Below are positions 39,648 to 52,517 of a stretch of DNA of 64,000 nt, piece after piece (within the stretch, counting starts at the first letter, position 1; each line of letters opens with the position of its first letter). Under the pieces are notes generated by a model, which worked only from the letters and a program-made list of their open reading frames with translations, searched no databases and was not told the origin of the DNA. Both the position numbers and the translations under genes were made by a program. This DNA is from Stichopus chloronotus (lineage: Eukaryota; Echinodermata; Holothuroidea; Aspidochirotida; Stichopodidae), in contig CM037830.1 of NCBI GenBank assembly GCA_021234535.1, positions 21,507,116 to 21,571,115 on the forward strand. The letters are read 5' to 3'.

Positions 39648-42600
39648 GTAATTATTCCATTTCAGTCAAGTCTTCCCTTTGTTATTTCCATCATGTTTTT
39701 GTTGTTTGTTTTTTTCTTCTTTGGGATGTTTTTAGGTTTCCTTTTTAAGTATTTTCATCATCTATTCAGTAATCCTTTCAATCATGCCAAGGCACCAAGC
39801 GCTGATTTTTGCATCTGCATATTTTGCCTTGCTCCTGACTTACCTGTCTCCACACAAGTGATACTCTCAAATCTACCATTTTCTAAAAGTGACCTAATAG
39901 TTTCTGATTGTGAGGAGTAGACTCTGATAAAAGTGACCTAATAGACTCAGAAGGCAAGGCCATGTTTCTTTGACATTAGTACAAAAGTTAAGATGTTGGG
40001 TGTGCTATGTAATTTAGCATCCATGGGTGGAACAATTTTTGTTAAGGCTTGTAAATCGTTATCACTTATTTGGCCTTATTTGATTTTCTGCTACACATTA
40101 AATGCTTCATTTGGAGAGACCTGCAGTGAATTGTCTCTGTGAAAGTAAATTTATCCAAACTGCATGCAGGAACTATGTATGGATTTTGTGATTTTTCCAT
40201 ATCATTCCAGTCTCGTTGCCAATTCTCTAGCCATGCACATACAATTTCTCATATGTCTTTCTTGCAAAATGAGATAGAAGGAAAAACATTTCCAAATTTT
40301 AGGGTTTTATTATCTCCCTTTAGAAGTAACATCAGACATTAATTGACTGTTCATATGTGATGCAACAATAGTCTCACATATGAGTTGCTAACACTCTTCC
40401 CTAGAGAGAGAAGTTATTATTTGCCAGCCTGTGCTTTCTTCTGTATTTTCTTAAGGTCACTTTCTTTTTATATTTTAAAGTCACTTATTGAAATATTGCA
40501 CTTTATTGGCAGTTACCAGACTTGCTGCATCATCAGACCAAATTTTTTATCAGTTTACTTGCAAGACCAAAAATTATTGAAAATGCTTTTAACCTGTCAG
40601 CTCTTGAATTGCTTGCTCTACATATGTAGCCTATTACCATGATAAATAAAAATTGTCGGAACACATGGACTTCAATATATATTGCTAAATGCTAATGCAG
40701 CAGATACTGTAGCCACACCAGTAATATTTGTAATTTGAAAAATTAATATCCCAGACAAAATGAGTTCTACATTTGTTTGTCAGACATTGTAATGGAAGGG
40801 AAATGAATATGGGAGTGGAAGACATAGAAAAAGAGAGGAGGATGGAGGAACATGGAGGAAAATGGAGGAAGGAGAGGAAGGGAGGGAAGCGGGAGAGGAA
40901 AGAGAAGGAATAAAGGGTTAGGAGAAGAATAGGATGAAGACGAAGGAGAGGAAGAGAGGTGATGAGGGAAAGGAGAGAGGATGGGAGAAAGGAAGAAAGG
41001 GGAAGTAGGGGAGGTAGGGGGAAGGAGAGGAATGGGTGAGAGAAAAGGGAAGGTAAGGAATAGAAGGGAGTCACAGGGAATAGGAAAGCAGAGGAAGAAT
41101 TGAGAGGAAGGGGAGGAGAAAATGGAGAAGAGAAAAAACAAATAGGAAGGGAGAAGAGGAAGCAGAGGGAGTTAAGTGGAGGATGGGGTAGGAGGGGACG
41201 GGAAGAGAGGAGAGAAGTAGTAAAGACAAAGGAAGAAGGAGAAAGGGGAGAGGAAGAAAAGAGAAGCAAGGAGGGGAGAGGAAGGAGAGAAAAGAAGCGG
41301 AAGGAAGAAAGAAAGGGGAGGAGAAAAGAGGAACTGAGCAGAGGATTGGGAGGAGAGGAAGATGGAAGGAGAGAAAGGAGTGAAAGATGGGAGAAGGGAG
41401 AATGTGTGGAAGGCAAAAGAAGATAAAAAAAGTCTGTTTGTTTGAGAGATGGGAGGGGGAGATGGGATAGAGAGATGAAAGAGAAGAGGCAGAACTTACC
41501 TGACATCTCATGGAGTGCATTAATATCTAGCAGACTACAAGTGAAGTTCATACAATTGCTCCTTGAATATATGGTTCTAGACAGTCAAGTTCTTCAAAGG
41601 TTACTTAAAATTGATATATCTGAACATGCACAACTCTGTCCTTCATTCCTATGGGAACTGTTGCATCGACAGTGCTTCATTTCAACCAAAAAAGGCAAGC
41701 ATTTGGCGTGTACAGGTCACCGGCCCTCTGTGACATTTCTTGTTGGAATCCTGACTATATTTACCTCTTCCTGCTACATGTAGTTGAGATGGGTATCACA
41801 GTTCATACTATAATGTCCCTACGCATGTTTAATCTTGGACAAAACGCTTTGGGATGCCCCCAACTCTCTTTTCAATGTTTGGCGACAGCATTTTCTGTTC
41901 ACGGCATGCTGCACCCTTTTTGAGCAACGTTGTGAAGGAGAATAGGCTTTCACATTATCCTCACAACTCAGATTTTCGATTATCAGAAATTACAGCATCC
42001 TAACAGTTTCATCCAAAATTCAGGGTGTATAGATCTTGATTATGTTGATTGTGTGCGATTAGGCTTAGTCATACACTGAGTCGACAACATAGAAATAGAC
42101 CAGAATAACATCAGGGAGCAATGTAGTGAGGCCCTAACTCTTCTATGCAAAAAGCGTTTTCATGAAACCGCATGGGCACGTAACACAAATTCAACAGAAA
42201 TCTTAGGATGATATAACTCTCAACAGACAAATGTTGGAATGCAGTTTTCCCTACATATCGTCAGGTTTCCTAAAAGAATCAAACGGTTGCATTTACTTCT
42301 GTTTTCCCCAAAGAGGCAGTTAGATTTCAAACGAACAAATTCCTGGGCCGAACATGCATTAAATACGGCAAATGTTGAAGACAGAGCTGTGTGCCATATA
42401 GAGCAGGATGCTGCCTATGTGTGTGAGTAGTTAGCCTGACATCATTCTGGTTGATTTATTTCTATGGTGCATTATGAGCTACATTTGTCAAGTCAGTGTA
42501 ATAAACATGCGAGAGAAGTCTCTGAAGGCATGACAGTCTCTCACCCCCCCCCCTCCCCACCTCCAAGAGTGACTTATTTGACAAAAGCTAGCCACCCAAG

Positions 42601-45440
42601 GGGATTTCAACACCTTTCAAATACAACTGTTTAATTTGAGGTCACTGGCATGTAATGTGAAACTTGTAAAACTCTCATCAAAAAATATTCATAATTAATA
42701 TAGAAACAAAGTGGACAAAAAAAAACCAAGAACAAAAACAGTCTTTAAAGGTACACACAGGTATGTTGAGTTTTCTCTTCAAGTAAAATTGAAGGTGCCG
42801 TATTAAATACTGTAGATCTGTCTGTTACCTGCCTCTGTTGACAAGTGATATTCCAGAATGGAACCTTAACGTAGAACTTTTCTATTTATGTCAAAGAAAG
42901 TCATTGTAAATATTCAGAAGAGCAACATTTTACAAATGGGGTTGTAATTTTGTTAATAAGAATCCTTTATTCCAAAGTTCTTACTAAAAAGATCACTCTT
43001 CAGAGTATAAACCTTTTTCCATAATGGATGCCAATGTGTGAAGAGAATAAACAGTCATCCTAACTTTATCCTGAAGCATCAGCTAAATCTTTCTCAATCT
43101 CCATGTTTATACCTTGCAAGTATCTTTCAGGATACAGTATTTCAAACTACTACATATTAAAAGTAAACTAATAACTTGCAAATTATGCAATCCAGTAACA
43201 AAAATATTGTCACTTCATGCAAAAGAGGACTATACTAATACAGATTGGGGCGACTGCATTTTCCCTTTAAGTCTATGAATTAGGTCAAAATAGTTTTTTA
43301 CCACCATCAGCGTGCAAGGTCATTCAGGTCATTATAGATCTTCATAAAATATTTTTATTTGCTGTTGGAAGTCATCATTCGTGGCAATGAACAGTAGAAT
43401 AAGAGAGCGCAATTACCTCAAAATTCCAATAAGGGAAGCATCTCAGATCTAACTTAAGATCATCTTAGGCACAACACAGCCTGAACATGGGCTCTGTGAG
43501 GCCATGAGCAGTGTTCACTGGAGCATGACTCGTTACTGTCTGGTTGCTACCCTTATTACAATGGGTAGCAGGAACTTGTTCTACTGTAAGATGATCTTGA
43601 TTTTAAATTTGTGCCTTTTCCCTAAAGAAATTGGTTGAAATCTTGGACTTTTGGTGTAAATACAGTATGCAAAACGTTGAAAACTTGACATGTGAAATGT
43701 GTACAATTATCAGGGCTAATTGCATGGTATAAATAATTGTGGAGTAACTGATATTACATAATTGCAACAGATTGTCAGTCAAAAACCTGCAGATGCTGGA
43801 TAAGTTACTGAAATCTAGTCCACCAAAATTTGGTTTTGCTTCTTGTAGTAAAGTTTTGAGTCAATGGGTGCTGGTGCATTTATCCTTAGTTTCATCAGGT
43901 TGAGATCACAGATTAATTGGAAGAAAAATATTGACAATGACTTTCACTAATTACTTCTCCTGTACCGACACAACAACTGCACTTTCATATACTGCGCCGA
44001 TACAGAGCACTCACGGTAACCTTTGAATATTGAATGTATCTCCACACACCCTTAACATGTGGGAATAAGCTATTATTCAAATTGTTGGGGACTATGCAGC
44101 AGAATTTCAAACATTGGCAACTGATTTGGTGGTATTGTTGAACAATTCAGTCTGGTGTTTTCACACTTGACCTTGATTGGTTAGCAGATCAAGTTCTGAT
44201 CACAAACGTTTAAATCAACTTGACTGTGTGGGTTCCCCTTGGACCGTCATCCTATCTTGAAATGTTGAACCACTGATGGGTATAAGTCAGATCTTGTGGT
44301 GTTGGTCTGACTGCCTTGTGTCAAATCCCAGTGAATCAAGTTGAACAAGGGGACGGTGACCTAGAAACTCAATGCCACACATCCATGTAAAAGTTACGAG
44401 GAGCTCAGCTTTCATGACAACTGCTCTCTGTTCAGCCACTTCCTGTTTTACTGGTCACCCTCGCAAGATCTAATTCACTGCTGTGAATCAAGCGAGGAAG
44501 CAATACCCTTGATTTCCAGTGCCTGATCATATCAGTTATCTGATCAGTTGCTTGTGATTATAACGACCAAATGTGAGGGTAACTCTCGTCATAGTGATCG
44601 TTCCATCAGTCATGCCACACTGGAGAACATGTTTAATGATTTCCAGTGACAGGTGAACAATTGTCTTCCGAATTTGCCAAGCACACATGATGTTACTCTT
44701 GATTGGTAGTGTTGTAATGCCAGCCTACTGCCAGTATCTTCATGAGCTAATGTAAACACAGCGACTAAGGGTTAGTCACTAGGATGCACACAGTCTTGGT
44801 CACGACGTTATCACACTTTTCTGGTTACAAAGCAAAATCGACGGGCACCCTTTAAACTTGAAATTTTACAGGGAGGTTTGCTTCAGTATTAACAGAGTCA
44901 AGAATTTCTGAATAAATCGAGGGCGTACTCCTGAGATTCTCGAATGCTGCACTAACTAGTACCAGGGTCTTGACCAAGACAAGGGTGCACAGTGAATAGA
45001 GATGACATTGTCATAATAACATTGTTTAGAAGAACATTCATGATAGCAAACATACTACTTTTTACATACCTTTGAAACTGGCTATGATATGGTACAGATC
45101 AGTTTGGATTTTCTTCTTTTTTTTTCTTTTTTTTTGCTTCTTAGTTTTTGTTCCAAGTACTGCATACCATTGCAAATCTAAGCTTCTGTCATCTTTTAGC
45201 AAGAGAATTTTTTTTTTGTTTTTTAAATTACACTCATGAAATATCAGAATTTTACCTTTTTCACTTGGTTAATTAGATTGACTTAGCAGTGCATCATTGA
45301 CATGGGGAAAGAGGCCTTTTGTACTGTGGAATACCCATTTATTTTTTTCTTTGGGTTTTTTTTTTTTCTTTTCTTGTGTATTCTTTGATCAAAGTTTTGT
45401 TATATTTTCATGCCCTCATTCCCTGCATTTCATTTCACAG
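39648..45440 (+). other. Intron of FAM107-like gene (5.8 kb) with homopurine tract
   Basis: Bounded by GTAATT and catttcacag. It holds the homopurine tract at 40795-41490 (separate entry) and a T-rich run near 45113-45380. An inverted repeat TGCTACCC...GGGTAGCA with a ~10-base loop lies near 43545-43571. The remaining sequence shows nothing I can name. Confidence 0.55.
40795..41490 (+). repeat. ~700-bp homopurine (GA-rich) tract
   Basis: On the + strand this region is almost entirely A and G (GGAAGGAGAGGAAGGG-like), with only sparse C/T interruptions. Long ORFs on both strands here (Ser/Leu/Pro/Phe-rich on -, Glu/Arg/Lys-rich on +) come from the lack of stop codons in such sequence and are not genes. 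Homopurine-homopyrimidine DNA of this length can form triplex (H-DNA) structures; that is known chemistry, not shown here. It lies mid-intron. Confidence 0.9.
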
Positions 45441-45533
45441 TACCATCTCCACCATTATTAAGCCCTCCCCCGCCAGATTACGATTTAGATGAAGATACCG
45501 TCGCTGTCAACGGCAAGCCGTACCATCACCAGC
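45441..45533 (+). CDS. FAM107-like gene, Pro-rich/acidic exon (93 nt, phase 1-1)
   Basis: The acceptor catttcacag ends at 45440, and the consensus donor CAGC|GTAAGT follows 45533. In phase 1 it reads LPSPPLLSPPPPDYDLDEDT then VAVNGKPYHHQ. A polyproline run followed by DYDLDED could be a ligand for SH3, WW or EVH1 modules, but that is inference. It is the last exon before the recognisable FAM107 part. Confidence 0.75.
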
Positions 45534-46004
45534 GTAAGTCCACTCATTTAGATTGCCTTCTACTCTATTTATGCTCTGACCATAATGTAGCCAAAACCAA
45601 AAGCATCTGTAAGTTCCTTTGATTTGCTGCAATAATGCCTCCCACTTGTCACGCTGCATTTTAGTTGCTTGGTTAACTTTATCTTCAGTTTCTTATGCAG
45701 ATTTCTAAAGTATTTTGAAAATATGACATTTGATTATAGTTGTCTCACTGAATAAATATTTTACCATTCATTGTAATAGACGATGTACTCAAAGCACAGT
45801 TGGTTACATTTTGATGTTTGTTTTGACCATGGTGATGTTGTGCATGGGACAAAATGGTGTGAACAAATTGATTTGCAGTTTTGTGCCAGTCAGTGTTTGA
45901 ATTGGTTACCAGTCAATCCATTTTGATTACCAGATGTGCATTCAGTCTTGGTAAGAATCCCAATTTTAGAGTAAAATCCTCGGCGGATGAATGCAATAAA
46001 TCCA

Positions 46005-46370
46005 TAGATTGACAGTTTTTTGTTGTCTGCTTGTGCTATCTTACACAAAACAATGGTGGCACTCTGTCAATCAAGCCCAAAAATTGTTGCTTTGTTGTTG
46101 CTCATGTTTCCCATTTCTCTGGGTTTGCTCTCGGTCGAAAATGGGGTCATTTGCAAAATTTTCTGTCGTTTACATCTTTGACATCAAAATTTTGCTGTGT
46201 GTGGATGAACAACGTTAATCAAAGCTGGACCTGTGCATTAAGGAGAGGATCGTTCACTCTCGAGAGGGTAAAGGTATCACCGGATGCACTCGCCCTGCAT
46301 CCTCATGCTTTGCTTACTTCTACCCCTGATCATGCATCATCCTCAGGTTAATGCACCGTCCAGTGTCGCT
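46005..46370 (+). repeat. Dispersed repeat, copy B (partner at 37055)
   Basis: Collinear with 37055-37390: 'cagttttttgttgtctgc', 'tcatgttt', 'ttctctgggtttg', 'aaaatggggtcatttgc', and at the far end 'gttaatgcaccgtcc'. Diverged; family unknown. Confidence 0.4.
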
Positions 46371-47765
46371 TAACATTTAAACAAACATCATGATGTGAGT
46401 AAGTTGAATATTTAAATCACTTGAAGATCTGTCGATTGGCTTTGGCTCCAGACAACGTGATAGGGAAAGTGATTTCGTAGGTAGGACCAGAGAACATATT
46501 GAATCGCAACTATTGAAAAAAATCTACCTGAAATGGAATCACAACTGGACTTTCGTAGATCATAAGTTGAAATGGAAACCTGGTCATTTCATCATTTGAA
46601 GATTTACACTTTTTTTTTTTGCATTTGAAAATGTCAAACTGTATCTCAGAATTGAAGGTGTAAATGTGAATTCTAGCCACTATTTTGTTTTGAGTATTGT
46701 CTCTTTGTTGTGTGATATATTTCTCAGTTACTTTTTATCATTTTTGCCTTCAGAGAGAATAGCATATATTGTTGCAGTTTGAACATATTTATCTCATGTG
46801 AAGTTGCTGACAAGAACCATTTTAGCATTTTGACTTAATTACTTGTGGCAGTACATCTGTAAACTGAAATTGCCAAGAGACCTTCTGATTCATTGTAACT
46901 GATAATCATGAATAATTTTAAACCCATGCTAATTTAATTTTTCTGTCACTTTTTTCATTGATCTTAAGTCTCCACCATTGTCTACATCAGGTATCAGTAT
47001 TTTGCTACAGTTTGTACTTGTGACTGTGTGGTATGCAGCAGCTGAAAATTTCATTCGAAAATGAGACGATATTTCCATTTGTGAATGTCTTGGGACGTAC
47101 AGCATCCCTGATATAGGTACATAGTATTTTTCGATGACCTTTTAAATTTGCACCCCATACTGAGTGCTTTAGTATACCCAGTATCAGAGAGACTATTGGC
47201 CTTATACCAGGCCTAATTCATAAGTCCCCAGGACGAATGAAAGTCCTAGGAAATGCGTCAGAAACGAAACAGGAAATAGCTTCTGGAAGGCAAACAATGA
47301 TAAAACCCTGTGGGAACGGTTGCATTGTGTCATACAGTATAGCGCTTCATTGTGGTGAAGAGAGTCAATGGACACCAATCAATGAACAGGACTATTCTTT
47401 TTATTTCAATCACCAGTAAGTTTTTCGAATTCCATCTTTTTCTTACGTTTTAGTTTAGTTTTATTTAGCATCAGAAGTAGCATTCCAGCCCTGCCATTTA
47501 GAAACCTTGATTCTCTTTTAAAGGCCTAAATTCCTGAGTCTGAGGTTTAGTAGGTCATTTGTCAGAATTTCCAAAGGACTACCTTCAGGAGGCCAAAAGT
47601 GAAAATTTTCTATTCAGGATGAGTTTGAATGATGTTGTCGAAACTCCTAAACATTTCATAGTTATGGAACTAATTGTGACATCAGTCTGTCATCTGACTA
47701 ACATGGCAGTCAGCTCTCAAACAGGCACGCAAAATTCGCACTTCGACAGTAGAGAGGCCAGGTGT

Positions 47766-47781
47766 CGTCGCCAAGGCGACG
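47766..47781. promoter_or_regulatory. Perfect GC-rich inverted repeat, X-box-like
   Basis: CGTCGCC-AA-GGCGACG is an exact 7-bp inverted repeat with a 2-base spacer. It resembles RFX-factor X-boxes (GTNRCC, short spacer, RGYAAC). It is GC-rich in an AT-rich intron. The resemblance is suggestive only. Confidence 0.25.
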
Positions 47782-48085
47782 TAGGTGGATGAGCAATCGT
47801 CCTCGGGTGTTTATATAAATGTCCTTTGATACTCCATTAAGCTTAATCATCACGTGCAGGAAAGTTCCTCATGAGTACGTAGGCTAATCATTCACAGCCA
47901 CTGATGTCATATTATGTTGGCTGCAATTCCTGATAAGAGGCCGTCGATGATACATGTTTGCTATTCCCAAGTGGAACGATTTGGAGAAACACATCTTGCA
48001 TTAGGAGAAAACAGTGAGTGTACTTTTACCGTGCTTCGTTAGATGTCTTGTCAGAGGGATTTACGCCTCATTTTTCATTTTTATG

Positions 48086-48600
48086 TCACATATTCTTTGT
48101 GTTGCTTAGATCAAGTTTTTGATGTAACGTGTACATTACATTGAGAAGGTCATTGAAGAGAAGTGATTGTGTAAATCCCACTTTGTGGGTTTCCTGAGTT
48201 TTGAAGTATGATCGATGCAACTAGCGACTTCTTCGAGTGATCGGATTACATTGTCTGCCATATCTTAATGTCATTTAATGTGCAAATGGTATATTTTGTG
48301 CTTAGAGGAGGCTTATCCTGTGTACCCGAAGTTGGAGCTATCACTTTAATATGTTACTTACATATATCCTTTGTATCGTTTGAAATAAACTTTTTGATGT
48401 AACATGTACCTTATTTTGTGAAGGTCATTGAAGAGACATGTGAATCCCACTTTATATACAAAAAAAAAATTTGAATGTAGTTTTCTAAGTTATGATTAAA
48501 TGAAGACAGAGACTTCTTCATACAATCAGAAATCTTCCATTTGTACCATATTTGTATGTCATATAAAGTGCAAGTGGTATATTTCATGTTTAGAAAAGTC
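48086..48600 (+). repeat. Diverged tandem pair, ~275-bp unit
   Basis: 'TTTTTGATGTAAC.TGTAC' followed by 'GAAGGTCATTGAAGAGA', 'AATCCCACTTT', 'GACTTCTTC' and 'GGTATATTT' occurs twice in the same order, about 275 bases apart (anchors at 48121 and 48396). The copies are clearly diverged. Confidence 0.75.
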
Positions 48601-50519
48601 ATCAGTTGTTGAAATCTCGAGTGAACATTGAGCTCTCCTGGTAGAGGGAAGCACTCATGTACTTATATTATTTGGTAGATGCAGCCAATCCAAACCAGTT
48701 GTCAGGCTGCTGTTAGGCCTCGTCGGACCAGCGATTCAATATAGGAACACTTCATTCTTGCTCAGACTGAAGTTATTTCTGCTCTTGAAGTACCTATTTC
48801 TACAATGTTTGTAAAGATCACATTTATCATTTATGGAACATTTCAGCCATTGAACACTTTTCCATGCTACTTAACATAGATTAGGTATGTTCCCTACATC
48901 AGCATGTGAGTTTGTGTGTGTTTGATTGTTCTGAATCATCAAAGGTGAATTCTCTGGAAATTTTCATCACGAAGAGCTCTGGTGTAAATGATGTTGAGTT
49001 ACAGGCAACGAGACTGACTTTTATCTCTCTTTAGCCATAAGATCTTTCTGTATGATGCTTTGTATGCAAAAAGTGGTAAGCCTAGCATACCAGACGCCGA
49101 GAACATTTTACCCCGTGTTTTTCATTATTAAAACACATCCTTTTTTTTTCTGATGATGTCACTATTTATATTCATTTCTGTGCTTGTTGATGTCAGTTAT
49201 TATTCAGCGGCTGTTTTTGCAGGAAGCACTAACAAGTTTGACCCCGTATCCTAAATCATTGACATGTGTTGAGCTGAACAGGATGTTGATTGCGATATCA
49301 TTGCTACTGAATAATGGTGTGCAAAAGTATTACGTCCTATTAATTAAGTAGTATTACTATGTGTCCCTAGATACGTCATCAAGACGACTACATGAGAATG
49401 TGACATAGAAAAATATGGGGGGATATTCCTAGGGAGAACTGCATGTAAATACCAACATATTTAAGGGAATGCTTTCCAAATACATATGTGATGGTTATAC
49501 GTTACATGCTCTGTGCTGTTGTGGTACAGCTATGTTATCTGTGTTTTACTGTGTTGTATGTATCTTTTATTTATGTGTCATGCATAGTGGTCTTTGTTCA
49601 GGTTTTACTTAACACAATAGGATACATGATGATCCAGTATGTTACACAAGATGGAAATTGAAAGAGTTTAATATTGGCAAAAGTTTTCTGTATTATAGTT
49701 TTACAGTCAAGGAGAGTTGAGTATTTGGACACCAGACCAGTGTCTTGTTTCTTTCTTTCTTTCTTTGCTTCTACATTTATTTGTTTCCTTTATTTCTTGC
49801 TTACTTTTATTGTCCAATATCTGCCGCTTCCATAACATGATGTTGCAAGAGCAGCATAAAGTCTAGCAAAGAAGCAAAAAAAAAAAGTTACGGTGATGTA
49901 AAATAGAACCTCAAGATGTAAATATGAATCTCTCCCCAAAAACATAACAACGAAATCTTTCCCATGCAAGTTAACTTCTTGGTCCAGGACAGAACTCAGT
50001 TTGATGTATCGGTTGTTTGGTGTGATAAGAGATCAATGGCTTGATGATATGAGCTAACGTACTGCAGCATTTTATAGGTGACACAAAAACATCATGAAAC
50101 AATATTATAACATGACTGATCCACCACCTGTACTATCATGAAATCACAGAGAGTGTACAGTTAATGGAGGCCTTCTGTCTTCGCTACAAATGTCATTTCT
50201 AAAACTGGAACTGGATTTGATATTATGTTCTGTTTTTCTTGGAATGTAATATGGTAATGCAAACGTTAATGTAATATGATAATGCAAACATAAATGTCCT
50301 CAGTCATTTTACTATGCACAAGGTTTGTAGAGTGACTCCCTGGTAAGAGTGTTTGAGTAGCTGTGTCAAAATTGTTTGCTCTATTTCACGCTTGCAGGGT
50401 TCTCTGGAAACTTCGATGTATTTGTTTTGCATATATCCTTGATAGCTACTCATATTGACAGAATATCAGTGATAGATGTATCCGAAGCCCTTGGCACACC
50501 ATTGACTATCAGTCTTGTT

Positions 50520-50760
50520 TGTTGTAACGTAATTAATGGAGGATGACGTCATCGACGAAACGGAATGATCGTGCTCAAGTCGAAGATTGTCAACAGCTGG
50601 GCATCGTCAGCAACTCTACAGAGTAGGTGTATGTGTGGACTGCAAGTAGCAGAAGAGGAGGGGAAATCCCGGATAGGATACAATTGCACGCAGAGACAGA
50701 AAAGACAAACTGCTAGAGCAAAAGAAGAAAGACCATGTCTACTGCAAGGTTGATTTATTT
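50520..50760 (+). promoter_or_regulatory. CRE-containing, CpG-enriched intronic patch
   Basis: TGACGTCA at 50544-50551 is a perfect cAMP-response element palindrome. It is followed by CpG-richer sequence and a possible donor (CAGA|GTAGGT near 50627). Vertebrate FAM107 genes use alternative promoters, so an internal promoter just upstream of the conserved exons would make sense. However, I could not find an ATG here that joins in frame to the next exon. Weak. Confidence 0.2.
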
Positions 50761-52043
50761 CTTTGAATGTAGAATACTCTCGTTATAATGAATTGCATCC
50801 ATGCAGGAAGTAGTTATCCAGGCGTGTTTCAGTGACTCTCTAGGGATGGGTATCAGAATTTGAAACTGTAGAAATCTCCTGAGAGATATGTTTTCAGTGT
50901 TCAAAAACTGTTATCATGCTCATGAATTGATTAGTGCTCTGTGTGTATGTTTGTGTGTGGGTGTGCATGCGTGCATGTGTGTGTGTGATGTGATGTAGTG
51001 GGGATGCATGTTATACAGAAAGCAAACGAGAGTTGCCACCGATATCTCCTGCCAACATAAGTTACTAATGTTCCAACTTTATATTACCTACAAGATGTGC
51101 TACAATATAAGACTGTAGCAGGCATGACTTTGTGAATGTTTTTACATGGGACTGCGTCGTCGTCGTTCCTTGATTTCTCTGTCATGAATTGACCACTTGT
51201 ACGAATAACCAGGGTGTGATAAACCAATAACGAAATATTGATCCGTGCAAGGTCGTTATCCAGCATGCCCTCACGGACATCTTTCCTTGTGGACCGTTGA
51301 TAAGTTCCTGGAATGAGTTCTCAAAAGGAACCATTTGTTGTCACTTTCATCAGCCAGTGGAGAGTCTTATTTCCCTTAGGAAGGGATATTAAATTCTCTG
51401 ATGAGCTGATGTCCCAGATTTGATACACTGCATAGTTTCCTCAATACAGTATTTGGCAGTTTCCTATTAAACAGTAGTTCTCTGTTTGTTGAGGATACTG
51501 ATCCAGGTCATATTTATTGACAAATACTTCATTTTTTTCATTTTTTAAGATTTTGTTTTTACAAACCAGCACTGGCAACTACCAGCTACATTCTGCAATA
51601 CTTCATGAAATTTACTGCAATCAGGGAAATGTCAGCCAGCTATGACGGCAGTCCTAACTTGATGTGGAAACTTTTGATGATGTGATTTTCTTGCTTGTGC
51701 ACATTCAACATGTTGCAAAGTCAACCTGTTGCCCCATGTTGTATTCGTGATTAAATGCATCTTGTTTGCATCATCTCTCTTCTTGTTCTTATCTTTTTTG
51801 TCCCACTTGAGGTTGTTAGATGGGGAGGTTTAAGAGGATAAAGTGGCTACGTTGTGACTCGATAATCCTTAAAATTAAGTTCTCTCAAGTTTAGAAAACA
51901 TCGACAGAAATTTGTAGACTCCACCGTTTGAAAATATACAGTTACCGCGAAGATTTTTAAGAAACAAAAAAAAAAAAAAGAAGCTAAAAATTGAGTGGTT
52001 ATCATGGATCAACTTATTTTTACTGAGCATTGTATGTATCTAG

Positions 52044-52289
52044 GCAGTTGGACTTGTAGCAGCTTACCAGCGAGATGGAAATGGTGGACCTACTGCTATT
52101 CTTCTTTTACCTAAGATTTTGTCAGACTCTGTCTGGAATTCCAATTCGAGCTCAGTCAGTGAGAATGCAGGTGCCAGTTCAAGTGTCCATTTCCAATCGA
52201 GCATCCCAGACTCAGGACCAGGAAGATGTCAGCTCACTGGCCGTTTTCATTTTGACAAAGACCTCAGATTTGGACCCCAAGTATATTAG
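52044..52289 (+). other. Unassigned 82-codon open frame after possible acceptor
   Basis: After tgtatctag at 52043 a frame runs open to TAG at 52287-52289 (AVGLVAAYQRDGNGGPTAIL near the start, DSGPGRCQLTGRFHFDKDLR near the end). A second frame over the same bases is also open for 93 codons (52075-52356). Composition is GC-richer than the intron. It does not join the 45441 exon in phase (phase 0 is needed, phase 1 is offered) and I recognise no family. It could be a fragment of a mobile element, a terminal exon of an unknown transcript, or chance. Confidence 0.2.
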
Positions 52290-52517
52290 CAAATCAGTGA
52301 AACTTACAACCAGAGAGGCACATAAATTATACATTTCCTATGTATGTATACTTTAAAATGAACATGTTTTTTTTTTTTCACAATTTCAGTATTTAACTAT
52401 TGAAATATTTTTTTTAATTTTTAACTTTTTTTCGCACTACCGTCACATTTATTCTGTGCTACAAGTTGTCGCTTTTAAACATCTCATCAATGGATCCTGT
52501 CGATCTATTCATTTCAG

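Larger units (their letters stand above)
45534..52517 (+). other. Intron of FAM107-like gene (7.0 kb)
   Basis: Contains dispersed repeat copy B (46005-46370), a perfect 16-base inverted repeat (47766-47781), a diverged ~275-bp tandem pair (48086-48600), short CTTT and GT microsatellites, a CRE-containing patch (50520-50760) and an unassigned ORF (52044-52289). No additional exon fits the phase with confidence. Confidence 0.5.

Noticed and set aside
40685..41551. 288-codon minus-strand ORF and overlapping long ORFs on both strands
   Set aside because: They lie in the homopurine tract, where stop codons are rare. The Ser/Leu/Pro/Phe and Glu/Arg/Lys translations are composition artefacts.
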